Below, one piece after another: positions 9,334-18,764 of a stretch of DNA of 64,000 bases (positions are counted from its first letter, which is position 1; every line of letters starts with the position of its first letter). Made by a program: the position numbers and the translations under genes. The stretch lies in the NCBI RefSeq assembly GCF_000012845.1, contig NC_009615.1, positions 81,001-145,000 on the forward strand, in the 5' to 3' direction. Below the pieces are notes generated by a model that did not search any database, was not told where the DNA came from, and saw nothing but the letters and a program-made list of their open reading frames with translations. The DNA comes from Parabacteroides distasonis ATCC 8503. GTDB lineage: Bacteria; Bacteroidota; Bacteroidia; Bacteroidales; Tannerellaceae.

Positions 9334-10182
9334 TTATTTTCTTGTTTTAAAATTCCAGAACCAAGCCTCTCCCCAATCACCTGCGCCGGGTTTCGGAGCC
9401 GCTAGTTTAAGATGCTCACCATCCGCTTCCAAGATGTGATATTCATATTGAGGAGCGAAGGTATCATCTGTGTCTCCCATTTTCACCAGTCCTAATAAAG
9501 GAATGGTTCCGGTGAACGTTAATGTACCTTGATCCCAACCTTCTTTGGCTACAGCGGATAAGTCCCATGCGATTGTTCCGGATTGACCGCGGCTGGTTTC
9601 TACTTTCTTGCCAGCCAAGGTAAAAGTCATCCAACCTTCTAACCCATCTTTGGCATATCCTTTCTCAGTACATTGTTGGTCGATGTCTGTGGCTTGAACT
9701 TGCCACCATTCCGGACCTGTGCTTTCCATATAAGCACCATTTCCCCAAAGGCCGTTGCTGGCATCTGTATCCCAAACCCAAGTTACAGAATTATACTCCG
9801 GTCCGAATAATCCTTCATAAATAGAAGGCACATCCACATACTCGGAGATCGTCACATCGTTAGAGAAAGAGGTGATGGAGCCGTCTTGGTTCATAGCCCG
9901 GACGGTCAAGCTCGTGAGGGGAGGAGTGCCAATGATGGAACCCTCGGTTCCGGTGGCTAGGATGGCCCCGTCTTGATCCAATACCTGTACCGTCAGTGTG
10001 GGATTGGTGGAGAAGGTGAACTTGTTTTGTCCGGCCGTCGTTTGCGTAAGCGCTACACGGGCTTGCAGATCCGCCTCGGTTAAGTTGGCGGATATGCCCG
10101 GATCACTTTCTGTGATTGGGTCGCAGGAAACCATCATTCCTGCGATCAATGCCATTACTATATAATATATATTCTTTATCAT
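9334..10182 (-). CDS. SusE/SusF-like surface lipoprotein
   Basis: A 282-residue protein with a lipoprotein signal (GMMVSC, Cys ~20), so it is probably anchored in the outer membrane and surface exposed. An N-terminal Ig-like region (residues ~25-115) resembles the SusE N-terminal domain. The C-terminal part is rich in Trp and acidic residues (SVTWVWDTDASNGLWGNG), as in carbohydrate-binding domains. Its position directly after SusD fits a glycan-binding accessory protein. The ligand is unknown, though the nearby GH36 enzyme suggests alpha-galactosides. Confidence 0.8.
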   Translation of the reverse strand: MIKNIYYIVMALIAGMMVSCDPITESDPGISANLTEADLQARVALTQTTAGQNKFTFSTNPTLTVQVLDQDGAILATGTEGSIIGTPPLTSLTVRAMNQDGSITSFSNDVTISEYVDVPSIYEGLFGPEYNSVTWVWDTDASNGLWGNGAYMESTGPEWWQVQATDIDQQCTEKGYAKDGLEGWMTFTLAGKKVETSRGQSGTIAWDLSAVAKEGWDQGTLTFTGTIPLLGLVKMGDTDDTFAPQYEYHILEADGEHLKLAAPKPGAGDWGEAWFWNFKTRK

Positions 10183-10209
10183 GATTGTATATTCTGAATT
10201 AAAAAGTTA

Positions 10210-11988
10210 TTAATTAGCCCAGCCATTGTACTCGGCGTCCGCTCCCCAACCTTCGTTCTGCTGGAGTTCACTGGAGAGTGAGATCTGGCTCTCAGGTATC
10301 TTCATGAAACCGGCGGAGGTGTTGTAGCGGGAGGCGTAACCACCATTTTGCGCCTTGTTCGTGGCAGGATTACCAGCGATGTAGATAGGCGTACCTATCT
10401 GTTTCTGCAAGGCAGCGGCGGCAATGTGCCAGCGGCGGATGTCGTTCCAACGGGTACCCTCCAAAGCTAATTCCCAACGGCGCTCGTTTTGCAGAGCTTG
10501 GAGCGAGTAGCCGATAGCCGGAAGGCCGGCACGCTCCCGCACCTTATTCATACCGGTGGCATCTCCCTTGAGCTCGGATTGCATCAAGAGAACGTCAGCG
10601 AAGCGGATCAATACCAAGTCGTGGATGTTGTCCAAGGCTTGGTTATTCGCGCCTTGCGTCCAGCCATCGATTCCGTACATCTCGTTCTCGAAGGTCTTGA
10701 AGTAGCCACTCTCGTCATTGGATGTCTTGCATGCGACAGGAGACCATTTCATGGCATAGTAGTCCGTTTCCTGTACGAAGTCCGCCCAACCGCCTTTGTT
10801 ATAAGCGGGTAATTTGTCCGTACGATATACGGAAGCGTCGCGACGCATGTCATTTGGTTCTGCGCTTGCCCAATCGTTCACGAAATTCGGTGCTACAGGC
10901 CCGGCTCCCCAACCTTGTCCGAAGGGGAAGGTATTTGCTACGTCTTGATCTCCGCGAAGACCGAAATGAAGCGCGTAACCATTGGCGAAAGCGATGGTAG
11001 TATTCCAACTGGCCAGCTTATTGAACTTGATGGCGAACATAGATTCCGGGTTGACGGCGTTATCATCCTCTACCCATTTCAATCCTTTTCCGGCGGTGTA
11101 TTCGAAATCGTTCACCGTGCAACGGTTCGTGTAAGCCCAAAGGCTACGGAAGTCGGATGCTAAGGAATATCCGGAATTGTTCACGCAATCATCGATATAA
11201 GAGATCACTTGATCCTTCGTTAGGGTAGAGCCGTCGGCCAAGGTGACGGAGGTCAGCGGGTTGTAAGTGGCGCTGGTCAAGGCGGCTATATCTTCGCCAT
11301 TCCCGTACATGCCGGTGTAGAACAACCAAGCACGGCCTAACATGGCCTCGGCGGTGTACTTGTCGACGTGTCCTGCCTCAAGGGATGACGTACCTCCACG
11401 CCATGCGGGCATGATGTCGGCGGCTGTCTTAAGGTCTAGCAAGATCTGTCCCCAGATCTCGGCGGGGCTTGCCTGTGGCACATCGCTTGTCTGGGATGTA
11501 GTGATTAGGGGTACACGATTGTACATCGAGGCTAGCTCGTAGTAGAAATAGGCACGCATGAAGAGAGCCTCGCCCATCAATTGGTTACGTGCTTCCGTGG
11601 AAGGAAAGTCCGGACAGTTATCCAAGGTCTCTATGGCGCTGTTGGCACGGAATACGCCGGCATAACGGTCTTTCCAGAACTGGCGGGTCATGTCGGACTG
11701 ATAGTTGCAGAGCAGGTCCATGGCCTGCATCAGCTTGTCGTTCGAGCCGCCCCCGCCTAGCGCGTCATCGCTGGCTAGTTGGGCGTAATAAAGGAACGAT
11801 CTCTCGGGGTTGGCGCAAACGGATGCCATGCTGGCGTAAACGCCTGCTATCATTTGCTGGGCATCGTCGTACGACTCCGGGAATGTAGCGGTTGTCTTCT
11901 CTGTGTAATTGGTCGTGTCGAGCATGTCCTCACAACTGGAGAAGGCTACGGCAGCGCCCATACATATTGCATATATTAACTTTTTCAT
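10210..11988 (-). CDS. SusD/RagB-family glycan-binding lipoprotein
   Basis: A 592-residue lipoprotein with the signal MKKLIYAICMGAAVAFSSC and lipidated Cys near residue 19. It shows the SusD pattern: helical TPR-like repeats in the N-terminal half (NQLMGEALFMRAYFYYELA, AEAMLGRAWLFYTG) and the conserved C-terminal block with RFADVLLMQSELKG, LQNERRWELALEGTRWNDIRRW. SusD proteins cap the SusC transporter and bind incoming oligosaccharide. It lies 12 bp downstream of the SusC gene, the usual partner order. Confidence 0.95.
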   Translation of the reverse strand: MKKLIYAICMGAAVAFSSCEDMLDTTNYTEKTTATFPESYDDAQQMIAGVYASMASVCANPERSFLYYAQLASDDALGGGGSNDKLMQAMDLLCNYQSDMTRQFWKDRYAGVFRANSAIETLDNCPDFPSTEARNQLMGEALFMRAYFYYELASMYNRVPLITTSQTSDVPQASPAEIWGQILLDLKTAADIMPAWRGGTSSLEAGHVDKYTAEAMLGRAWLFYTGMYGNGEDIAALTSATYNPLTSVTLADGSTLTKDQVISYIDDCVNNSGYSLASDFRSLWAYTNRCTVNDFEYTAGKGLKWVEDDNAVNPESMFAIKFNKLASWNTTIAFANGYALHFGLRGDQDVANTFPFGQGWGAGPVAPNFVNDWASAEPNDMRRDASVYRTDKLPAYNKGGWADFVQETDYYAMKWSPVACKTSNDESGYFKTFENEMYGIDGWTQGANNQALDNIHDLVLIRFADVLLMQSELKGDATGMNKVRERAGLPAIGYSLQALQNERRWELALEGTRWNDIRRWHIAAAALQKQIGTPIYIAGNPATNKAQNGGYASRYNTSAGFMKIPESQISLSSELQQNEGWGADAEYNGWAN

Positions 11989-12000
11989 GTTGCTTTTCTC

Positions 12001-15000
12001 TTAAAATTTAATGTTAACACCTACCATATAAGTTCTGGGTGAAGGATAAGAACCTAAGTCGATACCTCTTGCCCAAGGATTGTCCTCGCGATAACTATCG
12101 TTCGTACCGATTTCGGGGTCCATACCCTTGTATCCCGTGAAGGTGAAGAGGTTCTGGGCGCTTACGTACAGACGTAATTGCGGCAGTGGGCAGTTCTTCC
12201 ATAGGTTCTTGAAGTCGTAGCCCAAAGTAACGTTCTGGATGCGGAAATAGCTGGCGTCTTCCACGAAGATATCGGATATCTGTTGGAAGTTGACACCTGT
12301 GTTACCCGGAACCAGACGAGGATAACGATTGGAGGTTCCCTCACCGTGCCAGTACTCAAATACCTCGGAGGTGTAATTCTCCACGTTGCCGTCGGTAAAC
12401 TTACGATAAGAGCGCATATTTTGTTGTCCGAAGGCCCCATAGGTGGTTACCGCTAAATCGAATCCTTTGTAACCAACGTTGAAGCTTAGACCCATCGTGA
12501 TATCCGGGTGCGGGTTGCCGACTTCGGTCTTGTCGTCCTCGTTGATCACGCCGTCGCCATTCACGTCTACGAATTTCAAGTCACCCGGTTGGATGGAGCT
12601 ACCTTGCAGGGAGTTGGCTGCGTTGCCTTTACAGTTCTTATCCAGATAAGCCTGCACGTCGTCGGCGTTTTGCATGACACCTTCCGTTTTATAGGCCCAG
12701 AAATAACCGATCGGGTGTCCTACTTCCATACGGGATACAGGACGTGTGTTCTCGGCCAGTACCTTGTCCGGACCTAGGATGTAACCGTCTTTGTTGTTGA
12801 TCTGCGTAACCTCGTTCTTGTTATGGGCAAGGTTTAGGTTCACGCCATACGTCCAGTCGCCCTTCTGGTCGTTCCAGCCTAAGCCGATCTCGACACCTTT
12901 ATTTTCCACGGTACCGCCGTTGATATAGGGAGCGTTCGTTCCGTAAGAGTCTAGGATCGGGGCAACGATCAACAGGTCCTTGGTTTTCTTGTTGTACCAA
13001 TCGAAGTTCAAGCTCAATCGGCCGCTTAGGAAACGGGCATCCAGACCAAGGTCTAACTGCTCGGAAGTCTCCCATGTCACGTCCTCGTTCGGCATGATGC
13101 TGGCATAACCGCCTTGCGTGGCCGTACCCTTGTTGTTGCCGAAGGAATATTGTCCGAGGTGGTCGAACGCTACGGTCGAGAAATATTGGAAGTTATCGAT
13201 ATTACAGTTACCGTTCTGACCCCAGCTGGCACGGATCTTCAAGAAGTCCATCCAGTCGTGCGTGCTTTCCATGAAATCTTCATTGCTCACGACCCAACCA
13301 GCCGATACGGAAGGGAATGTACCCCAGCGTTTACCACGGGCGAAGTTCGAGGAACCATCCGTACGTAAGATCACGCTAGCCATGTATTTCTCGTTGAAGT
13401 TATAGTTGATACGTCCGAAGAATGACGCTAAGGCGTTATCCCCTGTCGGATATCCTTTGGCTGAGGTAGGCTGAGAAGCCATGCTATTGCTGATATAAGC
13501 CCGGTCCCAGTCGGAGAACAGAAGGTCGTTCGCCGTTGCCTCCAGATACTCACCCATACCGAAACCGCTCTTCTTGAAGGATTGACCGACTAATACATCG
13601 AAGTTGTGTTTCTCGATGTTGAAGGTGTAGCTAAGCGTATTCTCGATCTGCCAGTCCCAACCAGTCGTCATGTTCTGGGTAACCTCATTGGTTAGTTTTT
13701 GATCGGTAGAGGTTAGTTTATAAGCCGGACTGTAGCCACGGTAAGAGCTGGAGTTCTGTTTGTAGCTGACCTGTCCTTTATAGACGAGTCCCTTGATTGG
13801 TTGTACCTTCAAGTAGCCAACCATAGTTAATCCGTAGTTTTTGCTCTTGTTGTTTCCACGGGAGGAGTTGACCATTGCGGCGATCGGGTTACTCGTATAA
13901 GAGTTGTAGTTGAACCAACCGGCCTTGTTCAAGTCGTCATACATATAGTAATCCCCGTTCTCGTTATAGATAGGAACCAGCGGGTTGGCACGTAACATCC
14001 AAGAGATGTCGTTACCGTATTGATTACCCTCGGAGATACCGGAAGATTCATTATGATTATAGTACAGGTTTTCTCCGAATGTGATGATATCCAAGTCACC
14101 CTCTTTCCACAAAATATGTTCAGAGTTCATGCGAACCGTGAAACGTTGGTAGTCGGAAGCGACCGGCTTGCCTAGCGTACCTTCCTGTTTCGTGTAGGAT
14201 ACACCCGTGGAGAATTTGGAGCGTTCCGTACCACCGGCCAAGTTCAAGGAGTGGCTGGTAGTAATGGCGTTCTTGTTGCGGATTGCGTCAAGCCAGTTGG
14301 TACCCTCATCCTCGCCGCTCATGTAACGGTTGTACTGTTCTTGTGACATGTAATTCGTCCACGTGTAAGGTTGGTTACCCGTGTTGAAGTTCAGTTGGTC
14401 CATGACTGCCATGTATTCCTTTGCATTCAGCAAGTCCGGCATCTTATATACGTTCTGGAAACCTACATAGCCGTCGTAACTAACCTGTAATTTACCCTGT
14501 TTGCCCTGCTTTGTCGTGATCAATACAACACCGTTGGCCGCACGTGAACCGTAGATCGCGGCGGAAGCGGCATCTTTCAATACGTCCAAGCTCTCGATAT
14601 CGGCGGGACTTAAGGAATTGATGTCGCCTTCGACGCCATCAATAATGTATAGCGGAGTCGTGCTGCCGTTCGTTCCGGCACCACGAATGTTGATATCGAA
14701 ACTCTTACCCGGCTGGCCGGAGTTCGCTACGATATTGACGCCCGGGCTTTGGCTCTGCAAGGCACCTAGCGGGTTTGTCGTGTTTAATTTTTGGATATTC
14801 TCTCCCTTTACTTGAAGGGTAGCACCTGTCACCAACTTTTTCTTTTGTACACCATAACCTACTACCACTACCTCGTCCAAACTCTGTGAGTCCTCTTTCA
14901 AGGTGATCTGTAAGTCGGATGTTTGGGCGGTTACGGGAATCTCTTGGGTCATATAACCGATGTAGGAGATCTCTATGATAGAGCCGGGGGCGGCCTCTAA

Positions 15001-15234
15001 GCTGAACTTACCATCCAAATCGGTTATCACTCCGTTTGTCGTTCCCTTTACGATAACATTGGCACCGATGACTTCCATTCCTGTTGCGTCTTTCACGGTA
15101 CCAGTGATTCTTTTTGTTTGTTGCATGACTTCCATCGAAGTACTAGGGGCGGCTAACATTTGTGGTATGCCACCTAGCTGGAAGGCCATACATGCGCCTA
15201 AAAACAGCGTCGTTTTCTTAATTGTTGAATTCAT
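12001..15234 (-). CDS. SusC/RagA-family TonB-linked outer membrane transporter
   Basis: A 1077-residue TonB-dependent transporter. After the signal peptide comes a carboxypeptidase-regulatory-like beta domain (ITGTVKDATGMEVIGANV, residues ~43-60), then the TonB box region (LDEVVVVGYGVQKKK, ~118), the plug domain (YIIDGVEGDINSLSPADIESLDVLKDAASAAIYGSR in pieces) and a long beta-barrel ending in an aromatic-terminated strand (GVNIKF). It imports oligosaccharides across the outer membrane with its SusD partner. It follows a strong promoter (15384-15415) and a leader of about 140 nt. Confidence 0.96.
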   Translation of the reverse strand: MNSTIKKTTLFLGACMAFQLGGIPQMLAAPSTSMEVMQQTKRITGTVKDATGMEVIGANVIVKGTTNGVITDLDGKFSLEAAPGSIIEISYIGYMTQEIPVTAQTSDLQITLKEDSQSLDEVVVVGYGVQKKKLVTGATLQVKGENIQKLNTTNPLGALQSQSPGVNIVANSGQPGKSFDINIRGAGTNGSTTPLYIIDGVEGDINSLSPADIESLDVLKDAASAAIYGSRAANGVVLITTKQGKQGKLQVSYDGYVGFQNVYKMPDLLNAKEYMAVMDQLNFNTGNQPYTWTNYMSQEQYNRYMSGEDEGTNWLDAIRNKNAITTSHSLNLAGGTERSKFSTGVSYTKQEGTLGKPVASDYQRFTVRMNSEHILWKEGDLDIITFGENLYYNHNESSGISEGNQYGNDISWMLRANPLVPIYNENGDYYMYDDLNKAGWFNYNSYTSNPIAAMVNSSRGNNKSKNYGLTMVGYLKVQPIKGLVYKGQVSYKQNSSSYRGYSPAYKLTSTDQKLTNEVTQNMTTGWDWQIENTLSYTFNIEKHNFDVLVGQSFKKSGFGMGEYLEATANDLLFSDWDRAYISNSMASQPTSAKGYPTGDNALASFFGRINYNFNEKYMASVILRTDGSSNFARGKRWGTFPSVSAGWVVSNEDFMESTHDWMDFLKIRASWGQNGNCNIDNFQYFSTVAFDHLGQYSFGNNKGTATQGGYASIMPNEDVTWETSEQLDLGLDARFLSGRLSLNFDWYNKKTKDLLIVAPILDSYGTNAPYINGGTVENKGVEIGLGWNDQKGDWTYGVNLNLAHNKNEVTQINNKDGYILGPDKVLAENTRPVSRMEVGHPIGYFWAYKTEGVMQNADDVQAYLDKNCKGNAANSLQGSSIQPGDLKFVDVNGDGVINEDDKTEVGNPHPDITMGLSFNVGYKGFDLAVTTYGAFGQQNMRSYRKFTDGNVENYTSEVFEYWHGEGTSNRYPRLVPGNTGVNFQQISDIFVEDASYFRIQNVTLGYDFKNLWKNCPLPQLRLYVSAQNLFTFTGYKGMDPEIGTNDSYREDNPWARGIDLGSYPSPRTYMVGVNIKF

Positions 15235-15598
15235 TATTTTTTACATTAAATCATATAAGGCTAAACTAAAATTCATTTACTCAATAGGGTCATTAGCGGT
15301 TAACTGCTAAAAACATTAGATTTTCGGTCCTTCCTCATAGGCAATTGTTTTTTGTTGTTAATATGTATTGTTAATTTCTGTCGCAAAATTACGTCGGATC
15401 CCAAGTGCGTTCAAATACTATTTTATCCAAGAATAATACTTTTTTGCCGGAGTGTATTTTTAACACATCGATGGGGTAGCCGTAGGCATGAAAGCCTTTG
15501 TGACTGGTCGCAAAGATAGATGTGTGAAGGAAAAGAGAAGGGGGGATTTTGTATAGAAATAGGGGGGGATATGTATTTATCCCTGTTAAAAAGGTCTC
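15235..15598 (-). other. Leader and promoter region of the susC-like operon
   Basis: A 364-bp stretch between the AraC-type regulator gene and the SusC gene, both on the minus strand. It holds the susC promoter and its leader. The rest, next to the regulator stop, contains nothing I can assign. Confidence 0.6.
15384..15415 (-). promoter_or_regulatory. Promoter of the SusC/SusD operon
   Basis: On the minus strand TTTG (15415-15412), a 20-nt spacer and TAATTTTG (15391-15384) fit the Bacteroides promoter consensus fully. Transcription should start near 15377. This leaves an untranslated leader of about 140 nt, long enough for a regulatory RNA element. Confidence 0.75.
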
Positions 15599-16477
15599 TT
15601 ATACAATGATTTTTGTCTTTTTGTAGTTATCCCGGAACTCTTTGGGAGAGCAGTTTTTCTTTTTCTTAAAGATACGGTTGAAGTTCGAGAGGTTATTGAA
15701 GCCGCAGTCATAACAAATCTCCGCGATGGATCGTTGCGTGTCCACCAGCATGCGGGCGGCGTAACCGATACGGATATCGGTGATATAGTCGGAGAGGGTC
15801 TTCCCGGTCCTCAACTTGAAGAAACGGCTGAAAGCGGAAGGGGCCATACCTACGAGTTCCGCCAGTTGGTTTAGGCGGATATCCTGTTGGTATCGTTCGT
15901 TAATGTAATTTTGTACTTTCTGGATACGACGGCTCTCGGAATGGATATCTGTTATTTTAGCGAATGAGGAGCTGGCCAATACTTTGTAGTTCTCCTCGAC
16001 AGAAAGCTCATATAAGATGGTTAAGAAGTTGATGACCGCATAAAAGCTTTGCTCCTCGGAAACCAGCTTTTCCAGTAAATGGTAAACCTTCAGGATGGAA
16101 GACATCGGGAAACTGATGCCGCATTGGGCTTTCTCCAACATTTTCCGGATACTGTTGAATTGGTTTTTCTCCAATAGATTCTTCCCGAAGAGATCGGGAG
16201 AGAACTGGATCGTGATCTCATGGATCAAAGGCGATTTACATGCGTTCTGCTCCCAGACATGCTCCAGTTCTTTCCCGGTTATCAATACTAACTCGTATTC
16301 TCCGATCACTTCCGCAGAGTCACCGACCACACGCCTTACCCCCGGAGCGTGCTCAATGAAATTGAGCTCGTACTCCGAGTGGCAATGGATCGGATAGGTA
16401 AATTCTGTCTTACGCCGGTCTACGATGTAAAAGCAGTCCTTTTCCGATAGTGGGGTTATCTCGCGGATAATGTCCAT
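15599..16477 (-). CDS. AraC-family transcriptional regulator
   Basis: A 292-residue regulator. The N-terminal half (residues 1-150) is a cupin-like ligand-sensing domain with TYPIHCHSEYELNFIEHAPGV, typical of carbohydrate-sensing AraC proteins. The C-terminal ~100 residues carry two helix-turn-helix motifs (IRLNQLAELVGMAPSAFSRFF and SIAEICYDCGFNNLSNFNRIF). It lies between the alpha-galactosidase gene (18 bp upstream) and the SusC operon, so it most likely controls one or both in response to a sugar. The sugar is not known. Confidence 0.92.
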   Translation of the reverse strand: MDIIREITPLSEKDCFYIVDRRKTEFTYPIHCHSEYELNFIEHAPGVRRVVGDSAEVIGEYELVLITGKELEHVWEQNACKSPLIHEITIQFSPDLFGKNLLEKNQFNSIRKMLEKAQCGISFPMSSILKVYHLLEKLVSEEQSFYAVINFLTILYELSVEENYKVLASSSFAKITDIHSESRRIQKVQNYINERYQQDIRLNQLAELVGMAPSAFSRFFKLRTGKTLSDYITDIRIGYAARMLVDTQRSIAEICYDCGFNNLSNFNRIFKKKKNCSPKEFRDNYKKTKIIV

Positions 16478-16495
16478 TCTCTGTTGACAATTTAG

Positions 16496-18694
16496 TTAGT
16501 GAGCCTCGGTCAGCTCTATGACCTTGCTATGGGCATGAGCCGTAGAGAACACGTTCATTCCTATTTTCATCAAGAAATCTCCGCTGAAGGTACCTCCGTC
16601 GGTAACCAAGGTCGATTTCTGGCCCGGCATGAGGTTTATCTCTTGTACCTTATATTTCTTATTCGGGTCCAATCCTTGTAGCTTTACGGGGAAAGTCTTT
16701 TCTCCGAAGCGAGGGTGGATATCATAAGCGAATAGGACGGATTTGCTTTTTGCCTTATCCACGTACATCACGGATGAATGGTTGGTATCGTAAGGGGAGA
16801 CTAGACGGTACAGATCGCCGTCGAGGATCGTGCCCTTTAGACGTTTGTAGTTGGCAACTGCTTCTTGGCAGTATTTCATCTCGTCATCGTTCATTTCCTT
16901 CAAGCTGATATCGAAGCCCATCTTACACATCATGGCCACGTCGGTACGGAACTTGATGGAGGTATTCTTGTTCCAGCTAGTCACGTGGGCGCACATTGCC
17001 TTTGCCGGGAAGAACTGGGAGAATCCCCATTGGATATACAAACGCTCGATCGGATCGGTGTTGTCGCTGCACCAGAATTCCGTGAAATATTTCAATGCCT
17101 CGTAATCACAGCGGGCACCCCCACCGGAGCAAAGCATGATCGGTAGGTGAGGGTATTTCTCGGCTACCCGTTTGAATACGTTATAGACACCTCGTACATG
17201 GTCGATATACAATTGATTCTGCTTCTCTTTAAGATAGGGGGAATAGACATTGGTAATCGGGCTGTTGCAATCCCATTTGAAGAAAGCCAGATCCGGATTC
17301 TCGATCATGATATTATCCACCACGCTGAATACATAATCCTGTACTTTCGGGTTACTTAAGTCCAAGACAAGTTGATTGCGGTAGTAATAAGTCTCACGAT
17401 TCGGTAGATGGATCGCCCAATCCGGGTGTTTCTCGAAAAGTTCGCTCTTGGGGTTTACCATCTCCGGCTCGATCCAGATACCGAATTTCACGCCGGCATC
17501 TTTAGCGGTCTGCACCAGATGAGGAATGCCGTTCGGCAACTTATCGTGTGTAACCTCCCAATCGCCCAATCCGGCCTTATCGTTTTGACGAGGGTATTTA
17601 TTAGCGAACCAACCATCGTCCAGCAAGAACATATCTACACCTAGGTGCTTGGCTTCTTTCATTAATTCCTCCAATTTCTTCTCGTTGAAATTGAAACCGG
17701 TCGATTCCCAGTTGTTCAGTAGGGTAAGGCGATCGCCTTTACCATCCTTGATCTGGTAATTACGTGCCCAATCATGGATATCACGACTGGCTTTTCCGGT
17801 TCCTTGATTACTCAATGTAAAGATAAACTCAGGAGTGACGAACCATTCGTTCGGTTTCAATTCATAGGCGGACGCATAGGGATTGATGCCGGAGATGACA
17901 CGAAGGTTACCGGCGTTGTCCACCTCGAACGTAAAGCGGTAGTTTCCAGTCCAACCGATCGTTCCCATTAAAACATCTCCTGTATTCTCACTGGCCGGGG
18001 CACCTAATCCAATCTCAAAAAACGGGTAAGCGTGCATAGCGGCACGGGAGCCTAGTTTCGTATCGATAATCTTTTTCCCGAATTTCAAGTCTTGGCTGCT
18101 CATCTGTACTTCCTTGGCCCAGTCACCGCTAAACTCGGTCAATACATAGCGAGGACTCTCGAAATAAAGCATATTGGAAGCGTATTGGGTAATCGTGACC
18201 GGTTTTTTCTCCATATGACGAATCTCAGTCCAAGCCTTGATCACGTTTTCTTTAGCGAAGGTTACATAATGTAATTTAGCCTCCACTGGGTATACATCGT
18301 CTTTCAGGGAGATAATTGTCTCCGTAACGTTATTGTCTAGTTTCTTAGATTCGCTGGAAACATACTTGAATATGCTAGTCATGTTTCCGTCGTTATGCTG
18401 GATGGCGAAAGCCGGTTCGAAATAATCTTCCGCTCCTGAGCAAGGATATACTTCCCATCCACGGGTTGATACGCTGCCATCCGTTCCGGCTTGGATATTC
18501 CATGAGAGGTTCTCAAATTCGGATTCGTTTACTAATTTATTTCCCAGATAAGTTTGGTAGAGCCGTCCGTTGGGGGCTACTTGTAAAATCAAGTCCGTCT
18601 CGTTGGTCGAGATTAAGATCATCTTTTGATCGGCGGCTTTTACGAATGGCAAACAAAAGCACAAAAGGATAACTGTAAGTAATAGATTTTTCAT
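16496..18694 (-). CDS. GH36 alpha-galactosidase, secreted
   Basis: A 732-residue glycoside hydrolase family 36 enzyme with a cleavable signal peptide (ending VKAAD, ~20), so it works in the periplasm or at the surface. The N-terminal beta-sandwich is followed by a TIM barrel starting near residue 325 (LLNNWESTGFNF, DMFLLDDGWF). The nucleophile is Asp475 in FFKWDCN and the acid/base is Asp544 in WCSDNTDP, both present. The family removes terminal alpha-1,6-galactose from raffinose-type sugars, galactomannan or glycolipids. It sits just upstream of an AraC regulator and a SusC/SusD operon, defining a probable alpha-galactoside utilisation locus. Confidence 0.93.
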   Translation of the reverse strand: MKNLLLTVILLCFCLPFVKAADQKMILISTNETDLILQVAPNGRLYQTYLGNKLVNESEFENLSWNIQAGTDGSVSTRGWEVYPCSGAEDYFEPAFAIQHNDGNMTSIFKYVSSESKKLDNNVTETIISLKDDVYPVEAKLHYVTFAKENVIKAWTEIRHMEKKPVTITQYASNMLYFESPRYVLTEFSGDWAKEVQMSSQDLKFGKKIIDTKLGSRAAMHAYPFFEIGLGAPASENTGDVLMGTIGWTGNYRFTFEVDNAGNLRVISGINPYASAYELKPNEWFVTPEFIFTLSNQGTGKASRDIHDWARNYQIKDGKGDRLTLLNNWESTGFNFNEKKLEELMKEAKHLGVDMFLLDDGWFANKYPRQNDKAGLGDWEVTHDKLPNGIPHLVQTAKDAGVKFGIWIEPEMVNPKSELFEKHPDWAIHLPNRETYYYRNQLVLDLSNPKVQDYVFSVVDNIMIENPDLAFFKWDCNSPITNVYSPYLKEKQNQLYIDHVRGVYNVFKRVAEKYPHLPIMLCSGGGARCDYEALKYFTEFWCSDNTDPIERLYIQWGFSQFFPAKAMCAHVTSWNKNTSIKFRTDVAMMCKMGFDISLKEMNDDEMKYCQEAVANYKRLKGTILDGDLYRLVSPYDTNHSSVMYVDKAKSKSVLFAYDIHPRFGEKTFPVKLQGLDPNKKYKVQEINLMPGQKSTLVTDGGTFSGDFLMKIGMNVFSTAHAHSKVIELTEAH

Positions 18695-18717
18695 GGTAAA
18701 TTATTTGAATGTGTAAA

Positions 18718-18749
18718 TAGTAGAGACGTAGCGTGCCACGCCTCTACTA
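18718..18749. repeat. REP-like palindromic element
   Basis: TAGTAGAG and CTCTACTA arms enclose an inner partly paired core (ACG/CGC, GC-rich loop). It resembles the GTAGAGACG...CGTCTCTAC elements at 48916-49009. It lies between the IMP dehydrogenase and alpha-galactosidase genes, where it may also end or protect transcripts. Confidence 0.6.
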
Positions 18750-18764
18750 GAATACATATTGTAA

